Assembly: GCA_902783295.1 (NCBI GenBank)
Contig: CACZQT010000329.1
Location: 1 to 6,850 of the forward strand
Reading direction: 5' to 3'
Origin: an uncultured Lachnospiraceae bacterium
Lineage (GTDB): Bacteria; Bacillota; Clostridia; Lachnospirales; Lachnospiraceae
DNA: 6,850 nucleotides
Shown here: in pieces, positions 1 through 5,925 of the stretch
Numbering within the stretch: the stretch's first letter is position 1
Layout of the letters: each line of letters starts with the position of its first letter
The notes under the pieces: model-generated
What the model saw: the letters and a program-made list of their open reading frames with translations, nothing else
The model's database searches: none
Told to the model about the DNA's origin: nothing
Position numbers and translations under genes: made by a program

Positions 1-348
1 CATGCCTGCGGTCAGCCGGTTGCACTGGGTGGCTTCCCCGGCGATCATCTGCTTGTCTTTCTCTTCGTCATAGGGCTCCGCTGCCCCCAGTTCGGAAATA
101 TGGGACCAGCCCACTGTTTCCTCCCCTGCAAGGACAATCTGCACGTCGACGTATTTCCGGTGTACTTCGAATTTCCCTTCAGAAAGGGCTTTGGTGTCTC
201 CCTCCTGAATCATGAAAAATCCTCCGGGAAATTCGTATCTTCCCACGGCGGGTTCCGTTCCCAGGGCTTCCAGAGCTTTCAGGCCGTTTTCCAGGCCGGT
301 CAGGACCGGTTTATACAGGCAAATATTCGACAGTCTGTCAATAATCAT
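1..348 (-). CDS. YhcH/YjgK/YiaL (DUF386) family protein, 3' end missing
   Basis: This is the N-terminal 116 residues of a protein whose reading frame stays open to the window edge, so the stop codon is not seen. The family is usually about 150 residues, so roughly three quarters is visible. The family core is clear: RYEFPGGFFMIQEGDTK (about residues 37-53), then FEVHRKYVDVQIVLAGEE (60-77) with the conserved His, Tyr, Asp and Gln, followed by VGW. This is a cupin-like fold protein. Characterised relatives include NanQ (YhcH), an N-acetylneuraminate anomerase, and EbgC, the beta subunit of the Ebg beta-galactosidase. A role on a cyclic sugar or sugar acid is inferred; the exact substrate cannot be read. 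The ATG at 348 is chosen because GAGGAG at 360-355 lies 6 nt upstream. It follows the TRAP permease after 73 bp and is probably in the same transcription unit, behind a hairpin. It has no signal peptide and should be cytoplasmic. Confidence 0.88.
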   Translation of the reverse strand, partial: MIIDRLSNICLYKPVLTGLENGLKALEALGTEPAVGRYEFPGGFFMIQEGDTKALSEGKFEVHRKYVDVQIVLAGEETVGWSHISELGAAEPYDEEKDKQMIAGEATQCNRLTAGM

Positions 349-360
349 TTCCGTCTCCTC

Positions 361-395
361 AAAGAAAGGGCCATCGGTTCTGCCGCCGACGGCCC
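361..395 (-). terminator. GC-rich stem-loop with T-rich tail (attenuator-like) before the yhcH-type gene
   Basis: On the minus strand GGGCCGTCGG (395-386) can pair with CCGATGGCCC (377-368) around an 8-nt loop. This gives a 10-bp stem with a single G-U pair. It is followed directly by TTTCTTT (367-361) and then by the GAGGAG ribosome site of the next gene (360-355). The shape is that of a weak intrinsic terminator or attenuator. The interrupted T-tract suggests partial rather than full termination. It could also protect the upstream permease mRNA or hinder ribosome access to the next gene. Confidence 0.6.
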
Positions 396-421
396 GGATG
401 ATTCGTTTTATCAGTTGTCTG

Positions 422-2416
422 TCAGACAGCGGGCTCTGCCTTCTTTCCGGCTCTGCCGGAAACGAAGCAGTAAACCAGGAGGACAAGGCCTGCCACTATG
501 CCGACGATGTCCGTAACGGTGAATGGCAGGATGAAGAGCAGCGCCACTACGAGGAAGGCAACCCGCTCAAATTTTGCCAGGTCTTTAAACATGTAGGAAG
601 ATACCGCTGCCGCAATGCAGAGAGTAGCCAGGAAGAGCATCGCCGCTGAGACAGCGATATCCGATGTTGCGCCTTCCAGGATCAGCGCCGGCCGGTATAC
701 GAACATGAAGGGGGCGATAAAAGCTACTGTGGCAAAGGTGAAGGCCTTCCAGCCGGTCTTCCAGGCGTTTGCCCCGGCTATCCCCGCTGCTGTATATGAA
801 GCCAGACAGACGGGAGGAGTGATCTGGGCGATTACGCCGAAATAGAACAGGAACATATTGCCGACCAGGGCAATATTGATTCCTTCCGGCATCTGGGTGC
901 GCAGCAGGCCGTTGATCGCGGAGATAAACAGCGTATTGGCGATCAGGTAGGCTGCCACTGTAGGAAGAGCCATGCCCAGCAGGATGCAGCCGATCGCCGC
1001 AATCACCAGCGCCAGGAACAGGGAATTGTTGCCGGTCTTGTCAATCATCTTGGCGATTTTAACCGCAATGCCGGAACGGACCACGATACCGATCATGATG
1101 CCGCAGGCTGCCGTCGGGATGGCGATATTGGCTGCCTGACGGATGCCGTCCATCAGCGTGTAGACAAATTTCTTCACTGACATCCGGGTTTCCTTTGCAA
1201 TCATGCTGATGGCGATGGAAAGCACGGTACAGATCAGAGCCGAACGGGGAATGGATGTGCCCCGGATGATCAGAACGACCAGTATCACGATGGGCAGGAG
1301 CCGGTAAATCCGCGGAAGCACCGGCTTGCTCTGCTCCGCTACACCGCCTACGCGGCCGATGCCGTGCTTCCTGGCGATCAGATGCACCAGGATATAGGCG
1401 GATCCGAAATAGGCGATGGCCGGGATCAGGGCAGCTGCCGCGATCTGGATATAAGGAACACCGATCATTTCCGCCATGATGAAGGCGCCGGCACCCATGA
1501 TGGGAGGCATGATCTGCCCGCCTGTGGAAGCCACGGATTCCACCGCACCGGCTTCTTCCGGGGCGTAACCCGCTTTTTTCATCAGCGGAATGGTGAATAC
1601 GCCCGTACTGGAAACATTGGCTACGGCAGACCCGGAAATCATCCCCATCAGGCCGGAGGAGATGACCGCCGCCTTGGCCGGCCCGCCCACTGTTTTATTG
1701 GAGAGCTTCAGGCCTGCGTCGATCAGTACGGCGCCGCCGCCGCAGTTGGCGAAGAAGGAACCGAAAAGCAGGAAATAGAACAGTGTGTTCAGGGAAGTGC
1801 CCAGAGGGGAACCGAAGATACCGTTTGTACCGAGCATCAGCGTCTCGCAGAACCGGTCAAAGCTGATTCCCTGGAAATGCATGATGCCGGGGACATACTG
1901 GCCGAACCAGGCATAGGCCATGAAAAACACAATCACGCCGAACAGCGCCAGGCTTACGACCCTGCGGACTGCTTCCAGGATGGCGACCATCAGGCATACT
2001 GCCACAACCACCTCATAAGGCGTAAAAGGAGACACGGAGTAAAGGCGGTTGTTCAGATAGTCTGCATGAGTAATAAAGTAATGCAGCACAACGCCTGTCA
2101 TTACCAGCAGCGCTCCGTCGATGATCCACAGCCATTTCTTTTTGTATTTATCCGCCAGGGGATTCATCAGGAAAACCACTGTCAGGGCAAGGCACATGTG
2201 CAGCGGCAGCTGGAACCAGGGCTGAAAGGGTTTGATTAGTTTGATCCGCAGCTGGAACAGAAGCCAGAATACGGAAATAGCGGCCAGCAGAAAGAATCTC
2301 CATTTCGGCATGGAGCGGATCATTCTGGCAATTTTGGAATCTTCGTCTTCCTCGTTGGCCAGCTTCTGAGCAAGCTCGTCCAGGCTGCCGGCCCCGGAGG
2401 TCTTTTTCTCTGCCAT
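422..2416 (-). CDS. TRAP transporter fused permease (DctQ-DctM fusion, TAXI type)
   Basis: This is the membrane subunit of a tripartite ATP-independent periplasmic-type importer, normally driven by Na+. It has 664 residues, the size expected for fused permeases. A charged, acidic cytosolic N-terminus (about 1-38) is followed by hydrophobic segments forming the small DctQ-like region (about 40-170). The large DctM-like transport domain follows, with hydrophobic segments to about residue 652. DctM hallmarks are visible: GSAVANVSSTGVFTIPLM (261-279), STGGQIMPPIMGAGAF (297-312), GMALPTVAAYLI (481-492) and QITPPVCLASYTAAGIAGAN (531-550). These Gly/Pro-rich loops form the substrate and ion site in the family. 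The start is placed at ATG 2416 because GGAGG (2430-2426) lies 9 nt upstream. The in-frame ATG at 2425 abuts that GGAGG and is too close to use. It pairs with the TAXI binding protein encoded just upstream and is separated from it by a stem-loop. The substrate is inferred from neighbours to be a sugar acid or related organic acid. Confidence 0.93.
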   Translation of the reverse strand: MAEKKTSGAGSLDELAQKLANEEDEDSKIARMIRSMPKWRFFLLAAISVFWLLFQLRIKLIKPFQPWFQLPLHMCLALTVVFLMNPLADKYKKKWLWIIDGALLVMTGVVLHYFITHADYLNNRLYSVSPFTPYEVVVAVCLMVAILEAVRRVVSLALFGVIVFFMAYAWFGQYVPGIMHFQGISFDRFCETLMLGTNGIFGSPLGTSLNTLFYFLLFGSFFANCGGGAVLIDAGLKLSNKTVGGPAKAAVISSGLMGMISGSAVANVSSTGVFTIPLMKKAGYAPEEAGAVESVASTGGQIMPPIMGAGAFIMAEMIGVPYIQIAAAALIPAIAYFGSAYILVHLIARKHGIGRVGGVAEQSKPVLPRIYRLLPIVILVVLIIRGTSIPRSALICTVLSIAISMIAKETRMSVKKFVYTLMDGIRQAANIAIPTAACGIMIGIVVRSGIAVKIAKMIDKTGNNSLFLALVIAAIGCILLGMALPTVAAYLIANTLFISAINGLLRTQMPEGINIALVGNMFLFYFGVIAQITPPVCLASYTAAGIAGANAWKTGWKAFTFATVAFIAPFMFVYRPALILEGATSDIAVSAAMLFLATLCIAAAVSSYMFKDLAKFERVAFLVVALLFILPFTVTDIVGIVAGLVLLVYCFVSGRAGKKAEPAV

Positions 2417-2425
2417 CGGTATCAT

Positions 2426-2430
2426 CCTCC
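2426..2430 (-). promoter_or_regulatory. Shine-Dalgarno site that fixes the permease start
   Basis: GGAGG on the minus strand is immediately followed by ATGATACCGATG. The first ATG (2425) has no spacer. The second ATG (2416) has a 9-nt spacer and is the likely initiator, removing three residues (MIP) from the longest reading frame. Confidence 0.75.
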
Positions 2431-2459
2431 TTGTTGCAGAATTGAGGCATTTCGTTTGG

Positions 2460-2514
2460 AAAACGGGCTGCCGCAGGAAGCTGTGAACATCGCAATTCCC
2501 TGTACGGCAGCCCG
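2460..2514 (-). terminator. Large intergenic stem-loop with T-tract between SBP and permease genes
   Basis: Minus-strand CGGGCTGCCG (2514-2505) pairs perfectly over 10 bp with CGGCAGCCCG (2473-2464). Inside, CAGGGAA and TTCCTG extend the stem by about 6 pairs with one bulged G, leaving a loop of about 16 nt. TTTT (2463-2460) follows at once. A small second dyad, TTCAGT/ACTGAA (2543-2521), lies just after the SBP stop. In binding-protein transporter operons such a hairpin commonly gives partial termination or protects the upstream message, so that the binding protein outnumbers the permease. That role here is inferred. The short T-tract suggests read-through is allowed. Confidence 0.68.
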
Positions 2515-2551
2515 CATGAATTCAGTTATTCCTGTTTACTGAAATCCGGTA

Positions 2552-3580
2552 TTATTCCATGAAACCGGCTTCTTTGTAGTACCTGGCAGCACCGGGATGA
2601 AGTTCCAGACCGGCGATCTTTTCCGGCTGCCAGCAGGTAGCGGGATCCCAGCCGGAGAAGGAAGCGAACTGCTCTACCAGAGCGTCACGGTTCTCGTTCA
2701 GGATCTTGGTTACCATGTAGACCACATCCTCATCCAGTTCGACGTTGGCGAACAGGCAGTCGGGAGAACCCGGCAGGGTCAGGTCTTCGGTCTGGCCGCT
2801 GAAGGAGTTCGCGGGGATGGTGATCATATCGAAGCCCAGGGTATCCTGGAACCACTTGCACATTTCATCACTCCACTGCAGGAAGGTAACATCCGTGGTG
2901 GAAGCGATCTGAGCCATGGTGGAAGAAGCGGAAGAGGTGTGATCGATGTAGAAATCGATCTGTCCATCAGCCAGCGCTTCGGCGTTCTGGTCGCCGCCCT
3001 GGTTGGTAATGGAGCCGCCCCAGCTTTCCAGATCCTCTTCGGTCACACCGAAGTATTCCAGAATACGGTAAGCGCCTTCTGCATCCATGGAACCCTTGGC
3101 AGAGCAGCCGATCCGAAGGGGCAGCTTCTGCTCAAAGACTTCTTCCAGGGAAGATACGTTGTATTTCTTCAGGAAATTGTTGGAGATGCAGTTTACATAG
3201 CAGACCTGGGTCAGGCCGCCGATAACAGCAGCATAGCCGTCTGTAGGCGGATTGCCGAGTGTGCCGGTTTCCATAGCCCATTTGGCCGGAGCGGCGTTCG
3301 CAAAGGACAGGTCCACGTTGTTGGCCTTGAAGATGTAGGGAGCACCCATGCCGCCCGGATAAGAGGGGTCAACATTGACAGTGCCGAAGCCGTTGTTTTC
3401 CAGAACCTTGCTCATTTCCACGATCATGTTGTAGGTACCGGAACCTACGGCATCAGACCAGAAATTCAGTTCCACTTTGCTCACGTCCGGCAGCTCTTCG
3501 GCTGCTGCGGGCATGCTGCAGGCGAGCATGGCAGCTGTCATGACAGCTGCAGCCATCTTTTTCCAAAAGCTTTTCTTCAT
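2552..3580 (-). CDS. TAXI family TRAP transporter solute-binding protein
   Basis: This is the extracytoplasmic substrate receptor of the adjacent TRAP importer, 342 residues, typical for the TAXI (NMT1-like) class. A signal peptide is evident: basic MKKSFWKK, a hydrophobic stretch to about residue 23, then PAAAEE, giving a likely signal peptidase I cut after Ala27. Cys21 in MLACS weakly resembles a lipobox, so lipid anchoring is possible. The mature protein opens with a beta strand and the ligand loop DAVGSGTYN (43-51), and has VDLSFANAAPAKWAMETG (89-106) in the first lobe. It ends with the diagnostic ELHPGAARYYKEAGF (326-340). The start ATG has a strong AGGAGGA site (3591-3585). It is the first gene behind the promoter at 3672-3699 and should be the most highly expressed of the transport set. 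Characterised TAXI proteins bind glutamate or 2-oxoglutarate. A sugar-acid ligand here is inferred only from the neighbouring enzymes. Confidence 0.93.
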   Translation of the reverse strand: MKKSFWKKMAAAVMTAAMLACSMPAAAEELPDVSKVELNFWSDAVGSGTYNMIVEMSKVLENNGFGTVNVDPSYPGGMGAPYIFKANNVDLSFANAAPAKWAMETGTLGNPPTDGYAAVIGGLTQVCYVNCISNNFLKKYNVSSLEEVFEQKLPLRIGCSAKGSMDAEGAYRILEYFGVTEEDLESWGGSITNQGGDQNAEALADGQIDFYIDHTSSASSTMAQIASTTDVTFLQWSDEMCKWFQDTLGFDMITIPANSFSGQTEDLTLPGSPDCLFANVELDEDVVYMVTKILNENRDALVEQFASFSGWDPATCWQPEKIAGLELHPGAARYYKEAGFME

Positions 3581-3599
3581 AGTGTCCTCCTTTTTTTCT

Positions 3600-3644
3600 A
3601 AAATGAAACTTTCCTTGGCTTGAGTTTGTGGAATGTTTCATTTT
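3600..3644 (-). promoter_or_regulatory. Long AT-rich inverted repeat in the SBP leader (operator or leader hairpin)
   Basis: Minus-strand AAAATGAAAC (3644-3635) is a perfect 10-bp inverted match to GTTTCATTTT (3609-3600). Four more pairs (TTCC/GGAA) follow after one A-A mismatch, around a 15-nt spacer. It sits downstream of the predicted promoter and ends 9 bp before the AGGAGGA site of the SBP gene. The 3' arm is followed by an A-rich run rather than Ts, so it does not look like a terminator. A repressor operator or a leader structure is more likely. Confidence 0.55.
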
Positions 3645-3649
3645 GAAAT
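3635..3649. promoter_or_regulatory. Short palindrome TTTCA-TTT-TGAAA, candidate operator
   Basis: The plus strand has TTTCA TTT TGAAA at 3636-3648, a perfect 5-3-5 palindrome just downstream of the predicted transcription start. Its left half doubles as one arm of the longer 3600-3644 dyad. The related string ATTTTGAAA occurs again at 3725-3733, upstream of the promoter. Binding by a specific regulator is inferred, and no regulator gene is in the window. Confidence 0.45.
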
Positions 3650-3671
3650 CATTGTTAACCGATGCACCCTA

Positions 3672-3699
3672 ATTATAACAAATCAATGACGGGCGGCAA
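3672..3699 (-). promoter_or_regulatory. Sigma-A-type promoter with extended -10 for the transport unit
   Basis: The minus strand carries a consensus TATAAT -10 box (3677-3672) preceded by TGT (3680-3678), which fits the extended -10 TGn motif. TTGCCG (3699-3694) lies 16 bp upstream as a 4-of-6 match to the -35 consensus. The transcription start would fall near 3665, giving a leader of about 84 nt before the SBP start. It lies 31 bp beyond the stop of the DapA-family gene, so the transport genes can be transcribed independently of the enzyme genes. No intrinsic terminator is seen between that stop and this promoter, so read-through from upstream is also possible. Confidence 0.75.
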
Positions 3700-3740
3700 T
3701 CTTTTGTACTGGCATTTTTGTATTATTTTGAAACAGATTC

Positions 3741-4640
3741 TTATTTCAAACCTTTTTGGCGGTTTTCTTCCAGCACTTTCTTCAGGGCTGCAAGGCCTTC
3801 TTCGGAAATCTGGTTGAAGGGAGCCCGGCAGGGTCCGACCGGATATCCGACCAGATTAGTGGCAATTTTAATGATGGTATTGGGATTTCCCAGCTTCAGC
3901 ACGTCTCCCAGAGAGAGTACGCTGTCCTGCCAGTACTGCGCCTTTTCCAGGTCGCCTGCCGCGAAGCAGTTGTAGATTTCGGCCATGGTATGGGGGTAAA
4001 CGTTTGCGCGGCCCGCGATGCCGCCGGCACCTCCTGCCTTCAGGCAGCCCAGGATGCTGCCGTCATTCCCGGCCAGAATGGCAAAATCCTTGTCCTTCGT
4101 CCGTTCGATATAAGCTTTCAGGTTGTCAAAATTGCCGGAAGAATCCTTCGCGCCGACAATATTGTCGATTTCAGCAAGACGGGCAACCGTTTCCGGCTCC
4201 AGGGCGTTCCCGGTTCTGGCCGGGATATTGTAAAGGACGATCGGCATATCCACTGCTTTTGCAACTGCTTCGTAATGGGTATACAGTTCTGCCTGGCTGG
4301 CTTTCGCGAAGGAAGGGGTAATGATGCTGAGCACATCTGCCCCGGCAGCTTCCGCCATCTTGCTCTGCTCGATGGTTTCCTTTGTGGAAATGCATCCTGT
4401 GCCGGCATAGACCGGAACCCGCCCGGCTGTCTGGTCCACTACGGTTTCCAGGATCAGCTTTTTCTCTGCGCCGTTCAGGATAAATCCTTCCCCGTTGGTA
4501 CCGAAGCAGAACAGGGCATGTGCTCCGTTTTCGATCTGCCTGTCGACCTGACGGCGAAGTTCCTCGGTATTGATGCTTTCGTCTTCATACATGGGGGTCA
4601 CGATGGGCGGTATGATCCCCTTGATCTCCACTTTTTTCAT
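3741..4640 (-). CDS. DapA/NanA-family class I aldolase or dehydratase
   Basis: This is a 299-residue (beta/alpha)8 barrel enzyme of the dihydrodipicolinate synthase / N-acetylneuraminate lyase superfamily, at full family length. Family markers are all present: the substrate-carboxylate loop GTNGEG (47-52), the catalytic Tyr137 in LYNIPARTG (136-144), the Schiff-base Lys165 in VGAKDSSGN (162-170), and LAGNDG (189-194). Such enzymes form a Schiff base with pyruvate or a 2-keto acid and either join or split an aldehyde, or dehydrate a sugar acid. True DapA normally has GTTGE; the Asn at 49 favours a catabolic member, although Arg142 is retained. A biosynthetic lysine role is unlikely beside a sugar-acid kinase and a transporter. 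The start overlaps the kinase stop (ATGA, 4 bp). AAAGGAG (4651-4645) inside the end of the kinase gene is its ribosome site, implying translational coupling. The substrate is unknown; automatic annotation as lysine-pathway DapA would probably be wrong. Confidence 0.9.
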   Translation of the reverse strand: MKKVEIKGIIPPIVTPMYEDESINTEELRRQVDRQIENGAHALFCFGTNGEGFILNGAEKKLILETVVDQTAGRVPVYAGTGCISTKETIEQSKMAEAAGADVLSIITPSFAKASQAELYTHYEAVAKAVDMPIVLYNIPARTGNALEPETVARLAEIDNIVGAKDSSGNFDNLKAYIERTKDKDFAILAGNDGSILGCLKAGGAGGIAGRANVYPHTMAEIYNCFAAGDLEKAQYWQDSVLSLGDVLKLGNPNTIIKIATNLVGYPVGPCRAPFNQISEEGLAALKKVLEENRQKGLK

Positions 4641-5890
4641 TCTGCTCCTTTCCTTTCTGTCTGTTCGGCCAGACGGATCAGGACATCTTCCGCTCCAAAT
4701 CCGCCGGATTTAGTCAGGATCCGGTACGGGCTGCCATTGCGGATGAACTCTGCAAGGATGACTCCGGGCTGTACCTCGGCCAGAGGCGTCAGTTCACGAA
4801 TCCCCATTTCCCGCATGGAGTGGAAGAGCACATCTCCGCCGGTCAGCAGAAAAAGCTGTTTCGTTCCCGCGTCCAGAAAACTGTGTACCAGGCAGGCCAG
4901 GGTTTCTGCGATGGCGTTCCCCACCTGCAGCACATCCATGCCGTGTGAGGCGCCCCAGTCCATGGCGCTTTCCTCTTCCGGGCTGTCATTGGTATCGATC
5001 AGAAAGTGTTTCCGCTTCCCGATTTCACGCTGCCAGTCTTCTGCTGCCTGCTTTCCTTCAGAGGTATGCACCCAGCCGGAGAGCTTCTGGCTGTTATTCA
5101 GGTGGATGCTGCTGAAGCCTGCTTTCCGTGCGGCTTCCAGCTGTTTCTTCGTCACGGCATTCACGCTGCCGCTGATGACAAGAAGACCGTTTTCACCCAG
5201 GCCGTATTTCTTCAGCACCGCACTGTCGCAGGACTTCAGTTCCCTGCCCAGACAGTCCGCCAGGCCGGCGCAGCCGGCAAGCAGCATGATCTCACCGTCC
5301 GGCCTCAGCCGGGAAACCATTCCGCACATTTCATCTGTGGTGCGGGTATTGTAAACAAGGATTCCTCTGCCGTCTTTCAGGATATCATCCGCCACCGTTA
5401 CAGGTGTTTCTGTCTGCAGTGCAAGGATATCCCGCACGTCGGAACAGCGGACCGGGTCAAAGGGATCCCTGCCGAATACGCTTTCTGCGACCGGTATCCC
5501 GTCAATGTAGAGAATTCCGTTTTCCACGGTTCTCTTCATGGCAGGAAAGGCCGGGAAGAAGTGAATCCGCTCTCCCCCGGATGCCTGCAGCAGAGCTTCC
5601 ATCTCTGCTCCGGCATTGCCCCGCAGAGCAGAATCGGTTTTCTTGTAAAACAGGGAGATCCCGGCTGCCCTGGCCCGCCGGACTATGGCGGAAACCACCT
5701 GGCCGGCTTCTTTCCCCGTCTGGTGCCTTGTTTCCGTATCGATTACCAGGACCTGCACGTCATCTGTCTCTGCCGCTGCAGGATCGTAATCCGGATCGGC
5801 GATCACCTTTGTCCTGGCACCGAATTTAGCGAACTGTATCCCCGTGTCCAGCGCACCGGTGAAATCGTCCGCCAGTACCAGCATTTCCAT
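4637..5890 (-). CDS. Four-carbon acid sugar kinase (DUF1537 family; DtnK/OtnK-like)
   Basis: This 417-residue ATP-dependent kinase belongs to the family that phosphorylates the terminal hydroxyl of tetronates such as threonate and erythronate. The N-terminal acid-sugar domain starts with LADDFTGALD (6-15), then KTDSALRGN (84-92) and PAFPAMKRTVENG (113-125). The C-terminal nucleotide-binding domain has VISGSVNAVTKKQ (238-250), LLTGGDVLF (348-356) and TKSGGFG (393-399) at the end. Length and domain order are normal for the family. The frame stays open upstream inside the PdxA-family gene to an ATG at 6337. The ATG at 5890 is chosen because homology begins there and a GGGGGTG site (5905-5899) precedes it by 8 nt. 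It lies 35 bp after the PdxA-family stop and overlaps the next gene by 4 bp. In characterised pathways this kinase works directly before a PdxA2-type dehydrogenase. The stereochemistry of the substrate cannot be deduced from sequence alone. Confidence 0.93.
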   Translation of the reverse strand: MEMLVLADDFTGALDTGIQFAKFGARTKVIADPDYDPAAAETDDVQVLVIDTETRHQTGKEAGQVVSAIVRRARAAGISLFYKKTDSALRGNAGAEMEALLQASGGERIHFFPAFPAMKRTVENGILYIDGIPVAESVFGRDPFDPVRCSDVRDILALQTETPVTVADDILKDGRGILVYNTRTTDEMCGMVSRLRPDGEIMLLAGCAGLADCLGRELKSCDSAVLKKYGLGENGLLVISGSVNAVTKKQLEAARKAGFSSIHLNNSQKLSGWVHTSEGKQAAEDWQREIGKRKHFLIDTNDSPEEESAMDWGASHGMDVLQVGNAIAETLACLVHSFLDAGTKQLFLLTGGDVLFHSMREMGIRELTPLAEVQPGVILAEFIRNGSPYRILTKSGGFGAEDVLIRLAEQTERKGAE

Positions 5891-5898
5891 ACAAATTT

Positions 5899-5905
5899 CA
5901 CCCCC
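5899..5905 (-). promoter_or_regulatory. Ribosome site supporting the kinase start at 5890
   Basis: Minus-strand GGGGGTGA differs from the anti-Shine-Dalgarno complement GGAGGTGA at one position and lies 8 nt before ATG 5890. It sits in the 35-bp gap after the PdxA-family stop, supporting this start over the upstream in-frame ATG at 6337. Confidence 0.6.
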
Positions 5906-5925
5906 GCTTCCTGTCGGAAAGAACC

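Noticed and set aside
416..428. 13-bp palindrome TGTCTGTCAGACA over the permease stop codon
   Set aside because: The 1-nt centre cannot form a hairpin loop, it is partly coding sequence, and no second copy was found; probably chance.
2422..2517. 31-codon minus-strand open frame between SBP and permease, ending in TGA that overlaps GGAGGATGA
   Set aside because: It has no properly spaced ribosome site (AGGA lies about 13 nt away), its sequence is largely that of the stem-loop, and its peptide resembles nothing known. A leader-peptide role cannot be excluded but is unsupported.
3453..3641. 62-codon minus-strand frame starting in the SBP leader
   Set aside because: It lacks a ribosome site, overlaps the signal-peptide region of the SBP gene in another frame, and its start lies inside the inverted repeat.
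3653..3668. Possible catabolite-repression (cre) site around GTTAAC near the transcription start
   Set aside because: The sequence TGCATCGGTTAACA matches the outer half-sites but not the central CG or several fixed positions of the cre consensus.
3756..5354. Long plus-strand open frame of 532 codons opposite the DapA-family and kinase genes
   Set aside because: Its translation has no recognisable domain and is rich in Cys, Ser, Phe and Arg, as expected of an antisense shadow. Both opposing genes have full family motifs. Other plus-strand open frames were rejected for the same reason.
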